This document shows positions 7,851 to 14,913 of a stretch of 34,345 bases of DNA, in pieces (the stretch's first letter is position 1; each line of letters opens with the position of its first letter). The notes beneath the pieces were generated by a model. It did no database searches and was not told where the DNA came from. It worked only from the letters and a program-made list of their open reading frames with translations. The stretch is from positions 1-34,345 of the IMG/VR virus record IMGVR_UViG_3300035188_000643. The stretch is one strand, 5' to 3'. The position numbers and the translations under genes were made by a program. The DNA is from a virus.

Positions 7851-8503
7851 AACCACGCTCTGAGAACCCAAAAGACGAGGGCCCTTTTGCCTGGCAGACC
7901 CGCGAGGCTGCAAAAATTGCAGGCCGATACGGGCCGAACCACTACGCCGTTTATCACGCGTTGACTCACTTTCAAAGCGCTGCTGCAGCCGATCAAAAAC
8001 GCCGCTTTGCAGCTTCATACGAGCAGCTGGCCGAGCACATAGGAGCATCAAAAAACACCGTTGCGAGGTGCTTGCCGGTGCTCGCAAAAGCCGGGCTGGT
8101 GCGCATTTTTTCCGGGGCAAATAGCAGCCGAAGAGCGACCCGAAACGCCTTTTGTTTGCTCTCAATTAGCCACCCCTTACAGGGTCATGGCACACCCTCA
8201 CAGGGTCACGACGTGAAACCCTCACAGGGTCACGACGTGAAACCCTCACAGGGTCGCAAGAAGAGAACAGAGAACAAATTTACAGCGGGGCCTCAAGCCC
8301 CCGCGTGTAAATTAGAGAAAGAAGAAACTGAGCCCGCTCGCTCGCGCTTGAGGCGCGGCAGCGGCTCAAAAGAACACCCAGACATCTCCCACTTGCCGGA
8401 ACGGGATCAGCAGTACATCCGGCACATGTGGGCCGAAGCTGAAAAGACCGACCGGATCATCGCCGAACAACAGGCAGCCGAAAATTCTGAAGATTTTTCC
8501 TAA
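7847..8503 (+). CDS. Winged-helix replication initiator-like protein, 218 aa
   Basis: I chose the ATG at 7847 (ATGA overlap with the helicase); the longer open frame upstream is a shadow. Residues ~10-110 form a helix-turn-helix/winged-helix domain (YEQLAEHIGASKNTVARCLPVLAKAGLVRIF), like phage O/DnaD-type replication proteins and MarR-like replication regulators. A low-complexity segment with three PSQGH-type repeats follows; its DNA is the iteron array at 8174-8254. The tail is charged. The layout (initiator gene with internal iterons, next to a helicase gene) is like lambda O/P. Confidence 0.75.
   Translation: MKPRSENPKDEGPFAWQTREAAKIAGRYGPNHYAVYHALTHFQSAAAADQKRRFAASYEQLAEHIGASKNTVARCLPVLAKAGLVRIFSGANSSRRATRNAFCLLSISHPLQGHGTPSQGHDVKPSQGHDVKPSQGRKKRTENKFTAGPQAPACKLEKEETEPARSRLRRGSGSKEHPDISHLPERDQQYIRHMWAEAEKTDRIIAEQQAAENSEDFS
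8174..8254 (+). repeat. Four iteron-like repeats, candidate replication origin
   Basis: Four copies of a 12-base imperfect palindrome, CCCTCACAGGGT, start at 8174 (CCCTTACAGGGT variant), 8195, 8219 and 8243, at spacings of 21, 24 and 24 bases. The last two intervals also share GTCACGACGTGAAA. They lie inside the winged-helix replication gene and are followed by a purine-rich, A+T-richer stretch (about 8255-8330), as in the lambda origin. In the protein they encode a near-repeat of PSQGHDVK. The origin role is inference. Confidence 0.65.
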
Positions 8504-8534
8504 ACCGACAACACAACCTAACCGATACCCAACC

Positions 8535-8861
8535 ATGATCCCTGACCTTGTGAACGAAATTGAACGTCTCCGCGACGAGAACGCAATGATGGCAACCAAG
8601 CCTTGTCTCGAATGCGAGACCGTTGTGCCTGGACTGCAGTCCCGACTGGAGGACCAGAAACAAACCATCCGCACGCTCCGCAACCTGCTGCAGCGCGCCG
8701 ACAGCGCACTTGGTGCCGTGCCGTACCACGTCGCCGGGGTGCAAAGCCAAGACCCGATCGGGCACATGATGGCGCTCGAAGTCTGGGACAATTACGCAAT
8801 CATCCTGTCTGACCTCAGGCGAGACATCCGCAAACTCCTTACAGGCGCACAGAAAGCCTAG
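8535..8861 (+). CDS. Coiled-coil hypothetical protein, 108 aa
   Basis: Unrecognised. Long N-terminal heptad-like helices (about residues 1-20 and 28-55) are separated by a CLEC cysteine pair. The C-terminal half is also helical. The leader (8504-8534) is A/C-rich and lacks an SD. Confidence 0.6.
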   Translation: MIPDLVNEIERLRDENAMMATKPCLECETVVPGLQSRLEDQKQTIRTLRNLLQRADSALGAVPYHVAGVQSQDPIGHMMALEVWDNYAIILSDLRRDIRKLLTGAQKA

Positions 8862-8877
8862 TTCTGATACCCTAACT

Positions 8878-9087
8878 ATGCAAACCAATATGACCACAGC
8901 GGACTGGCCTAGAAAGCGGCCTTATTTGGTCAGCGCAGATTACCAGCCGTTCCGTTGGTGGATGGTTAGCGCTGATGGCGAGTGTGACGCACGGATGCAG
9001 ATTGCTGACCGATTCGGCATCGCACTCGATGAGCTTGAGGCAAAGCTGGCAAATGCTGAAGAGATCAAGCGGAGCAACATTGTATGA
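8878..9087 (+). CDS. Hypothetical protein, 69 aa
   Basis: Unrecognised. An aromatic N-terminal half (QPFRWWMVSADG) is followed by an amphipathic helix. A second ATG at 8890 is possible; the first follows an A/C-rich leader. Its stop overlaps the next start by ATGA. Confidence 0.55.
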   Translation: MQTNMTTADWPRKRPYLVSADYQPFRWWMVSADGECDARMQIADRFGIALDELEAKLANAEEIKRSNIV

Positions 9088-9344
9088 CTGACGAACAAAT
9101 CAACGCGGCTATTGCGGAGGCTACCGATTGCGCTGGACACGGAAACTACACGCACGACCTGAACGCCATGCATGAAGCCGAAATGGTGCTTGCTCCTAAA
9201 AACTGGGACCGTTTCTCTGAGAAGTGGTGGAACTATTGCAAATATTTGCGGCGCGATGACGCTGACAAAGCCATCCACGCAACAGCCCGGCAACGTGCAG
9301 AGGCTTTTTTGAGGACGCTGGGTAAATGGGAGGAGGGGGAATGA
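9084..9344 (+). CDS. Hypothetical protein, 86 aa
   Basis: Unrecognised small charged protein, helical by composition and rich in Trp (WDRFSEKWWNYCKY). It is coupled to both neighbours by ATGA overlaps, as expected of accessory early genes. Confidence 0.6.
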   Translation: MTDEQINAAIAEATDCAGHGNYTHDLNAMHEAEMVLAPKNWDRFSEKWWNYCKYLRRDDADKAIHATARQRAEAFLRTLGKWEEGE

Positions 9345-9529
9345 GCACCAAACCCGTCGAACGGCTTGAGTTGACCCTCGCCATTGAAACCGCGATGGCT
9401 GCGCTCGAAGAGACGACCAAACAACTCAGACTCGCGCACAGACGCATTGCTGCGTTAGAAACGCAGATGCGCAGGGAGGGCTGGACACAGGAGGACCTTG
9501 ACGAGGTGCAGCCTAATGTGCATCACTGA
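9341..9529 (+). CDS. Hypothetical coiled-coil protein, 62 aa
   Basis: The ATG at 9341 overlaps the previous stop (ATGA) and follows GGAGGAGGGGG, a strong SD. I prefer it to the in-frame ATG at 9326. Most of the protein is one long heptad-like helix. No family is recognised. Confidence 0.6.
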   Translation: MSTKPVERLELTLAIETAMAALEETTKQLRLAHRRIAALETQMRREGWTQEDLDEVQPNVHH

Positions 9530-9602
9530 AGAGGACAGAGCTTGCCAAGGCGTGAGCCTCAAACCGGCGGGCCATTACTTCCGCGACACCTGCGTGGCCT
9601 GA
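9516..9602 (+). CDS. Possible 28-aa cysteine-containing microprotein
   Basis: ATG at 9516 with stop TGA at 9600-9602; overlaps the end of the previous gene by 14 bases. The peptide starts MCITEEDRAC and ends FRDTCVA, so three cysteines are spread over 28 residues. A GAGGACCTTGACGAGG stretch upstream could serve as a weak SD. It fills a space otherwise without a gene, but it is too short to be sure. Confidence 0.35.
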   Translation: MCITEEDRACQGVSLKPAGHYFRDTCVA

Positions 9603-9709
9603 TTTCGGTTGGGCGGTAAATGGTGTGACAACCGGAGAGACGGCCATAGACAGCGACACCTGCGGCCATGCAAGTGGTGTGACAGCCGGGAGAGACCGGC
9701 AATCCTTTC
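9583..9709 (+). repeat. Duplicated structured intergenic module
   Basis: Two copies of GCGACACCTGCG (9583-9594, 9653-9664) are each followed by TGGTGTGACA (9621-9630, 9675-9684) and then a short hairpin with a GAGAGA loop: CCG/CGG at 9632-9643 and CCGG/CCGG at about 9686-9699. In both copies ACACC can pair with GGTGT. The second hairpin ends about 10 bases before the ATG at 9710, so it could control that gene. A related TGGTGCGCA plus GAGAG hairpin occurs at 33495-33516. Confidence 0.5.
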
Positions 9710-10045
9710 ATGGCCGAGCCAGACTATTCCGCAGGCATCGAAGACCTCCTCGACCTTGGCCTAACGCACGACCAGGCCGAGGACGTCTGGCGTTGGTACG
9801 TCAAAGGATGCCGGGCGCACGGGCAGACATCGGGAGGCGTGGCAATCGTGCGCATCCTTAGCTGGTTGCTTGAGGCAACAGCACGCAGCAACATGCGACT
9901 CAGGATTGTGGGGATGGCGTTTGGCACTGGCCTTGGGCACCTGACGGGCTACGAGGACATGAGTCAGGCAGCAGCGGCACTGGGAGTGTCGCACCAGGCT
10001 GTGGAGTACGCTGCAAAGCAGGCTAGCAAAGCCATGCTTGGGTAG
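9710..10045 (+). CDS. Small HTH protein, possible transcription factor, 111 aa
   Basis: The C-terminus carries a helix-turn-helix of sigma region 4 or Fis type (MSQAAAALGVSHQAVEYAAKQASKAM). The N-terminal half is an acidic helical segment. Standing between the early genes and the promoter-bearing gap before ParB, it is a candidate switch for middle or late transcription. That role is inference; the HTH is clear. Confidence 0.6.
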   Translation: MAEPDYSAGIEDLLDLGLTHDQAEDVWRWYVKGCRAHGQTSGGVAIVRILSWLLEATARSNMRLRIVGMAFGTGLGHLTGYEDMSQAAAALGVSHQAVEYAAKQASKAMLG

Positions 10046-10136
10046 GACCCCCGGTAAGGAGTCTTCTACAGAGGCTTTTCGTCGGGGTGAGGTTGATGAC
10101 GCGTGCTCCTTTTTTGTGCAATCGGCAAAAAGTGCC

Positions 10137-10164
10137 TTGTTAACAGGCTGACTCGGCATATATT
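10137..10164 (+). promoter_or_regulatory. Sigma70-like promoter for the hypermodification cassette
   Basis: TTGTTA (10137-10142) and TATATT (10159-10164) are separated by 16 bases. Expected transcription start is near 10171, immediately before the ATG at 10172, so the ParB-like mRNA would be leaderless or nearly so. The rest of the 10046-10171 gap holds a T-run (10110-10115) and a weak GGCA/TGCC hairpin (10125-10136). Confidence 0.5.
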
Positions 10165-10171
10165 GCCTAGC

Positions 10172-10825
10172 ATGGCAGTTAAAAAGCTAGAGTCCGTACC
10201 AATCGAGGCGCTTATCCCCTACGCTTGCAACGCGCGCAAACACTCTGACGAGCAGGTGGCGCAGATTGCTGCCAGCATCCGCGAGTTTGGGTTTAACGCG
10301 CCTGTTCTGGTGGACTCCGAAAACGGCATCATTGCCGGGCATGGCCGCGTGTTGGCTGCTCGTAAGCTAGGGCTAGAGGCCGTCCCGTGCTTGCGGCTGA
10401 ACCACCTGACAGAGACGCAGCGCAGGGCGTATATCCTTGCGGACAACCGGCTGGCCGAACTTGGTGGCGGGTGGGATGACGAGATGCTCGGGCTTGAGTT
10501 GGCGGACTTGCGAGAAGCTGACTTTGATTTGGATTTAGCTGGGTTTGATGCGCAAAAAATTGAAGAGTTTTTGAATTCTAAAGAGCCAGAAACTGTAGAA
10601 AACACAAAAAAACCAAGCGTAATGTCTGACTTTGTAGACAAATACGACGATTCAATTGTTCGGCAAATTGTTTTAATTTATTCCCTGCAACAGTACAATT
10701 CCGTGATTGAAGCATTTGGTAATTACGCTGAAAAAAACGGCCTTAGCAACAATGTCGAAGTAGTGAATCACCTTCTTGAAACAAACGGATATGCAATTTC
10801 TGAACGCGCAACTGAAGAAGCTTGA
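10172..10825 (+). CDS. ParB/Srx-fold DNA-binding protein with unusual C-terminal domain, 217 aa
   Basis: I chose the ATG at 10172: the ParB domain starts there, and the longer frame from 10103 would run across the promoter. Residues 1-115 are a ParB-like N-terminal domain (NARKH at 20-24, GIIAGHGRVLAARKLG at 52-67). In many phages this domain is fused to an amino-methyltransferase. Here, after residue 135, a ~80-residue A+T-rich extension replaces it (SIVRQIVLIYSLQQY, then an acidic helical end). The composition break falls inside the gene. Genes of this type next to phage TET/JBP enzymes may recruit the modifying enzymes to DNA (inference). There is a 35-base overlap with the next gene. Confidence 0.78.
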   Translation: MAVKKLESVPIEALIPYACNARKHSDEQVAQIAASIREFGFNAPVLVDSENGIIAGHGRVLAARKLGLEAVPCLRLNHLTETQRRAYILADNRLAELGGGWDDEMLGLELADLREADFDLDLAGFDAQKIEEFLNSKEPETVENTKKPSVMSDFVDKYDDSIVRQIVLIYSLQQYNSVIEAFGNYAEKNGLSNNVEVVNHLLETNGYAISERATEEA

Positions 10826-11603
10826 TTGCAAGGAGCTTCAAAATCACCACGCAAAAGAATCAGATTGCCAAATCGTAGTAAATCAAAACACTACGGTGCT
10901 GTTAAATGGGAAGCCGATTGTGGTTTATATTGCGAATTTGCCAAAATCCACGGATTCTCTTTTTGATGCATTAACAAGAATTAAATATGACACAAACACG
11001 CGGACAAGCGGCATGGTCACTTCGTCAAAAATCTTTGGTTACGCTCCGCGAAACGCTATTAGACAATTATCATGTCGAGCCGCTTCAATTGCTGCTCATC
11101 AACCTAAAGAAAGCGATATTCTAAAGCAATTTGCAAGCGTTGCGGCAGAGCAGTATCACGCAACCAACAGTGAACTGGCGCAGCGACACGCACGAATAAC
11201 AGAAGAGAAAGTAAAACCGGGATACAGGATGGCTGGATCCATGTTTACGAGCGGCATCGTAAACCACAACAATCCACTCAAGTATCATTTTGACACAGGA
11301 AACTACCTGGGCGTGTGGTCAGCCATGTTTGCTTTCAAGCGTGACATTGACGGAGGCCGATTGGCTTGTCCCGAACTTGGGATAGCATTTGAGTGCGCTG
11401 ACAAATCGCTGACCATGTTTGACGGACAGTCAATTTTACACGGGGTAACTCCTATCATCAAAAAAAGACCGGAAGCAGTTCGGTATACAGTTGTTTACTA
11501 CTCGCTTAAACAAATGTGGTCGTGCGAGTCAAACGAAGAAGAAATTGAAAAGCTGCGAGCAATGAGGACAAAAATAGAAATCTCAAGGAAAATCAAAAAA
11601 TGA
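10791..11603 (+). CDS. TET/JBP-family 2-oxoglutarate/Fe(II) dioxygenase (DNA base oxidation)
   Basis: The C-terminal two-thirds show the double-stranded beta-helix signature: HFD (H166, D168) in YHFDTGN, then GGRLACPELG, the distal iron ligand H217 in SILHGVTPI, and R231 (2-oxoglutarate) in VRYTVVYYS. The MTSSKIFGYAPR-like segment around residues 75-87 also fits phage TET/JBP enzymes. These oxidise the 5-methyl group of 5-methylcytosine (TET) or of thymine (JBP) in DNA to hydroxymethyl. The glycosyltransferase directly downstream (ATGA overlap) would then add a sugar. I chose the ATG at 10791; a TTG at 10776 is an alternative. Base composition is clearly A+T-rich compared with the rest of the genome, suggesting transfer. 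Length 270 aa. Confidence 0.85.
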   Translation: MQFLNAQLKKLDCKELQNHHAKESDCQIVVNQNTTVLLNGKPIVVYIANLPKSTDSLFDALTRIKYDTNTRTSGMVTSSKIFGYAPRNAIRQLSCRAASIAAHQPKESDILKQFASVAAEQYHATNSELAQRHARITEEKVKPGYRMAGSMFTSGIVNHNNPLKYHFDTGNYLGVWSAMFAFKRDIDGGRLACPELGIAFECADKSLTMFDGQSILHGVTPIIKKRPEAVRYTVVYYSLKQMWSCESNEEEIEKLRAMRTKIEISRKIKK

Positions 11604-12475
11604 ACTGTGTAATTAACCCAACGAAATGCACGGCAACTTCAATCACTGCCTCAAATAAAATTGCAACTTGGATTTCTGGCCTGCTTCACATCTCGCTGGT
11701 TGACGATAAGCAGCTTGCAATAAAAGCTTTGCAATCAAAACAAGACACGGTTTTTGTTGTCAACGGAATGTTTGGATTCTGTGATTTCAGAAAAGAAATA
11801 GAGCTGCTTTGCGCCAATGCCAGAGAAGTTATTTGGATCGGCAACGATTACATGTGCAAGCTGCCGACGAACCTGAAGGGAAAATCAAACCTCAGAAGAA
11901 TTGCGCAATACGATAACTTTGATGGAATCAGCAATCACAAGTTAGTCGACTTCAATAAGCTGCTATTTTTTGACGGCGCAAAAAGAGCCTACCGTAACGC
12001 TGGGATGTTCTACTACGGGGCGTTCAGGCAAAACAGAATTGATAATTTCAAAAAATGGTTTTCGCAAAGCGAGGTTCCCGTTCACATATCCACATCGCAA
12101 AAAAACTCAGGCAATTTTGCGGCGATAAACAGGAACGCAAAAATCTATAAGGCGAATGGTGACATAAAAAAGTTCATTCATTTTTTCCAAAGCTCTATAT
12201 ACATAGAAGACAAGGTTTCTTCGAAAATCCAATACACGCCTGCGAATCGTTTTTACGAAGTCATTGGAAGCAAGGTTCTTCTGCTGTATGACATCCAAGC
12301 AAAGAATACTTTGTCTCGCGCTGGCTACTGGGATGACATTTTTTCTGTTTCCTCGCCCGCTGAATATGCCGAAAAGTTGAAGCAATCAGAATCCTTGCGC
12401 GAAAAGCAGATTGAGATGTTTCGCGGCAGAGATTTCAAATCCGAGCTAAACAGGGAATTCTTTGCTGCACTATGA
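11600..12475 (+). CDS. GT-B-like glycosyltransferase, predicted DNA hydroxymethyl-base glycosylation
   Basis: The second half looks like the nucleotide-sugar-binding domain of GT-B enzymes: FYYGAFRQNR (137-146), then VHIST (161-165), and a CgeB/GT1-like segment IYIED...YTPANRFYEVIGSKVLLLYD (200-231) with E220 in the usual sugar-nucleotide position. The N-terminal ~125 residues would be the acceptor domain. It has ATGA overlaps with the dioxygenase upstream and the small terminase downstream, so expression is coupled to packaging. Predicted role: attaching a sugar to the hydroxymethyl group made by the dioxygenase. Sugar and acceptor base are unknown. It is A+T-rich like the dioxygenase gene. 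Length 291 aa. Confidence 0.72.
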   Translation: MNCVINPTKCTATSITASNKIATWISGLLHISLVDDKQLAIKALQSKQDTVFVVNGMFGFCDFRKEIELLCANAREVIWIGNDYMCKLPTNLKGKSNLRRIAQYDNFDGISNHKLVDFNKLLFFDGAKRAYRNAGMFYYGAFRQNRIDNFKKWFSQSEVPVHISTSQKNSGNFAAINRNAKIYKANGDIKKFIHFFQSSIYIEDKVSSKIQYTPANRFYEVIGSKVLLLYDIQAKNTLSRAGYWDDIFSVSSPAEYAEKLKQSESLREKQIEMFRGRDFKSELNREFFAAL

Positions 12476-13038
12476 GCCTTACAGAGCAAGTCTCAAAGGC
12501 TCAGGTTAAAAACATCCTAGCCAAGCTCAAGGCGGGCAAGACAATCAGCCGCGCAGAGCAGGCAATGGTGGCCGCATACGAGGCGGGCACGCTGCCAGAT
12601 TTGACGCTGGAGCAGGTTGCCGCGCACTTTGGGCTAAGTCGTCCAGGCGTCTTGCGTTGGAAGCGGGCAATGGCAAAGGCTGGACTGCCGTGGACAACGA
12701 TTGAGGGCATCCAGAAGTGGCGCGACTCCAAAGAGCAGCAGGCAACGCCTAGCGACATCAACGGCGTCAAAAAGCAGAAGCTCGAACGCGAGGTGCGGCG
12801 ACTGGACATCAAAATTGCGGAGGACGAAAAGCGACTTGTGCCCGTGGAGCAGGTGGTTGAGGAAACGATTCGCGTGGTTGCAACTTGGTGCGCGGAACTC
12901 GACGCACTGGTGAATGACCTGCCGGGGCAGTTGGCAGGACTGACCGAAACGGAAATTCAACCAAAGCTCCGCAGCCGGTTGGAATTGCTCAAACTCAATG
13001 CACGCGCCAGCTTCGAGCATCATCCCGCATCGAGTTAA
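12472..13038 (+). CDS. Terminase small subunit, 188 aa
   Basis: The N-terminal half has a helix-turn-helix (LEQVAAHFGLSRPGVLRWKRAMAKAG) for recognising the packaging site. The C-terminal half is a helical assembly region rich in Leu/Glu, similar in layout to Nu1-like small terminases. It lies directly before a GpA-type large terminase, which starts inside it (41-base overlap). Composition returns to G+C-rich here, marking the right edge of the A+T-rich cassette. Confidence 0.8.
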   Translation: MSLTEQVSKAQVKNILAKLKAGKTISRAEQAMVAAYEAGTLPDLTLEQVAAHFGLSRPGVLRWKRAMAKAGLPWTTIEGIQKWRDSKEQQATPSDINGVKKQKLEREVRRLDIKIAEDEKRLVPVEQVVEETIRVVATWCAELDALVNDLPGQLAGLTETEIQPKLRSRLELLKLNARASFEHHPASS

Positions 13039-14800
13039 CGCGGCGGCAAGATCGGTCAGGCTGGCCTATACAGGTGACCCGTTAGACTGGCTTGAGGCTA
13101 ACGTGCGTTTTCCGCACAGCTCCCGCTCGACGCATTTTGACCGGCATACCGCTCCTTGGTGGAACGCGGTTTTCCATGACTTTGCCGACCCGACATGCCG
13201 ACAGACTTTCGTGCAAGCCTGCACTGGAGCAGGCAAGAGCACGGCACTGGAGGCGCTGGTATGCTGGGCAGTGGCGCAGCAACCTGGGCCGATGCTCTCC
13301 ATAACACAGACCGATGCAACCTCTGCCGAGTGGATGGCAACCAGGTTGATGCCGGTACTCAACGCCTGCGAACCGCTCCGGGGGCTCATGCCGACGAACC
13401 GGCACCACACTAAAAAAGACGGGATCTACTTTGCCCATATGCCACTCATGTTGGGCGGCGCAAACACCTCGAACGCGCAAGAAAAATCCGTGCAGGTTTT
13501 GTTCCTCGACGAGTGCTGGCAGTACAGCGACTTGGTGACCCAATTCAAAAAACGGCTCCACGACCGGTGGAACGGCTACGCGCTTCTGACAAGCCAGAGC
13601 TTTGAGGAACCGCACCAGCTGACCGAGGAGTGGAGGTCCGGCGAAGAGTTTCAGTGGTGCCATCGCTGCCCGGGGTGCGAAGAGTGGGTTAAACCGGCTT
13701 GGGTCGACATCAAATACGATGAATGCAAAAACGAGAACGGAGAGTGGAACTGGGGCGCGCTTGTCAAAACGGTGCGGCATGAGTGTCCACACTGTGGGCA
13801 CGTCACGCCAGACACGACGGCAGCCCGCCGGGCACTGACGCAGCGCAGCGAATGGCGCAGCGAGGGCAACGACCACGTCGAGGGCTACCGCTCACGCCGC
13901 GTGTCTGCCCAGTCCGTTTACTGGATCCGGTGGGCTGACCTTGTCATTCAGTGGTGCCAGGCTTCCGACGCTCGACACCTCGGGGTTCTCCAGCCGACCA
14001 AAGACTTCCGCATGCAGCGGCTCGCGGAGCCTTGGAAGCTGGAGGAAGAATTGCCAGCGCTAGAACTGGAGGCGTCCGAGTACTGGGTCAACGAGTGGCA
14101 AGACGGACGACCGATGCCTGACGAGGCCGCCCGGGTGTTTACCGTGGACTGCCAGCAGGACCATTACTGGGGCATCTGCCGGGTGTGGCTTAAAAACGGG
14201 CACAGCCGCCTTTTGTGGGCTGGAAAGATTCTGACCGTCGACCAGATCCGGGAGATCCAGACGCGGTTGAAAATTCCAGACAAGCGCACGCTGCTGGACG
14301 CGGGAAATTCATTTCACGGGCGGGTGTACGATACCTGCGCGAAATACGGGTGGACCGCCCTAGTTGGCCGCGCAGAGGATCATTTTACGGTCCGGGGGCA
14401 GGACGGAAAACCGATCCGTCGCTACTACTCCGCACCGGACCGCGTGGTGGCACCGACCACCCGGGACGCCGCTGGAAAGCGCGTTTTTGTGACCTTTTTC
14501 TACTGGGCGTCGGACCCTATCAAAGACATCCTCGCCAACCTCCGCAACACGGGCTCGCCTGTTTGGGAATTCCCGCAGGACGCACCGCCCGAGTACGTCC
14601 GGCACCTCAATTCCGAGCGCAAACGAGCGACGGTGGACAAGCGGACCAAGAAAACTAGGCTGCGGTGGACCGCTACAGGCAGGCCTAACCACATGTGGGA
14701 CGCCGAGGCCATGAACGTGCTCGCCGCGCAGATTCTCGGCATCCTACCGGACATGATTTCCACCGCTCCAGAGGTTGACGAGCCTGCACCGGAGAGCTAG
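12998..14800 (+). CDS. Terminase large subunit, GpA family, 600 aa
   Basis: Walker A CTGAGKST (75-82) and Walker B LFLDE (168-172) form the packaging ATPase. Two zinc-knuckle-like cysteine groups follow (C221, C224, C227 and ECPHC near 262). The nuclease domain has acidic residues in VFTVDCQQD, TLLDAGN and HMWDAEAMN. GpA-family terminases cut at cos sites and package DNA into preformed heads. Length is close to lambda GpA (about 640 aa). The start lies inside the small-terminase gene. Confidence 0.93.
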   Translation: MHAPASSIIPHRVNAAARSVRLAYTGDPLDWLEANVRFPHSSRSTHFDRHTAPWWNAVFHDFADPTCRQTFVQACTGAGKSTALEALVCWAVAQQPGPMLSITQTDATSAEWMATRLMPVLNACEPLRGLMPTNRHHTKKDGIYFAHMPLMLGGANTSNAQEKSVQVLFLDECWQYSDLVTQFKKRLHDRWNGYALLTSQSFEEPHQLTEEWRSGEEFQWCHRCPGCEEWVKPAWVDIKYDECKNENGEWNWGALVKTVRHECPHCGHVTPDTTAARRALTQRSEWRSEGNDHVEGYRSRRVSAQSVYWIRWADLVIQWCQASDARHLGVLQPTKDFRMQRLAEPWKLEEELPALELEASEYWVNEWQDGRPMPDEAARVFTVDCQQDHYWGICRVWLKNGHSRLLWAGKILTVDQIREIQTRLKIPDKRTLLDAGNSFHGRVYDTCAKYGWTALVGRAEDHFTVRGQDGKPIRRYYSAPDRVVAPTTRDAAGKRVFVTFFYWASDPIKDILANLRNTGSPVWEFPQDAPPEYVRHLNSERKRATVDKRTKKTRLRWTATGRPNHMWDAEAMNVLAAQILGILPDMISTAPEVDEPAPES

Positions 14801-14855
14801 TCTACGGGCTCAACCAAAAACCACCCTTTTGCGGGGGTGGACTCCGGGCAACTTG

Positions 14856-14889
14856 CCCCCGGCTCCCGAGTGGGATGTCCGGGGGTTTT
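14856..14889 (+). terminator. Rho-independent terminator after terminase
   Basis: CCCCCGG (14856-14862) pairs with CCGGGGG (14879-14885), with an inner CCC/GGG stem and a following TTTT (14886-14889). A second hairpin, CCACCC/GGGTGG (14821-14840), lies just upstream. The T-run is followed at once by CTTGTCCCGA (14891-14900). Confidence 0.65.
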
Positions 14890-14890
14890 G

Positions 14891-14900
14891 CTTGTCCCGA
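14891..14900 (+). promoter_or_regulatory. Conserved CTTGTCCCGA box upstream of gpW
   Basis: The 10-mer CTTGTCCCGA occurs here and at 17543-17552, each time just after a terminator T-run and 23 bases before an ATG. A 9-base version at 26732-26740 is 24 bases before an ATG and also follows a strong hairpin. Function unknown: it could be a phage-specific promoter element or a leader signal. Confidence 0.4.
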
Positions 14901-14913
14901 TAGGCTTGGATAG

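Noticed and set aside
8174-8254. CRISPR-like short repeats
   Set aside because: Spacers are only 9-12 bases and repeats 12 bases; they lie in an open gene. The array fits iterons.
13082-13876. Reverse-strand open frame of 264 codons opposite the terminase
   Set aside because: Antisense shadow of the well-supported GpA terminase gene.
14118-14132. Second hammerhead core (CTGACGAGGCC inside the terminase gene)
   Set aside because: No partner GAAA and no stem I or III can be arranged around it; it is coding sequence.
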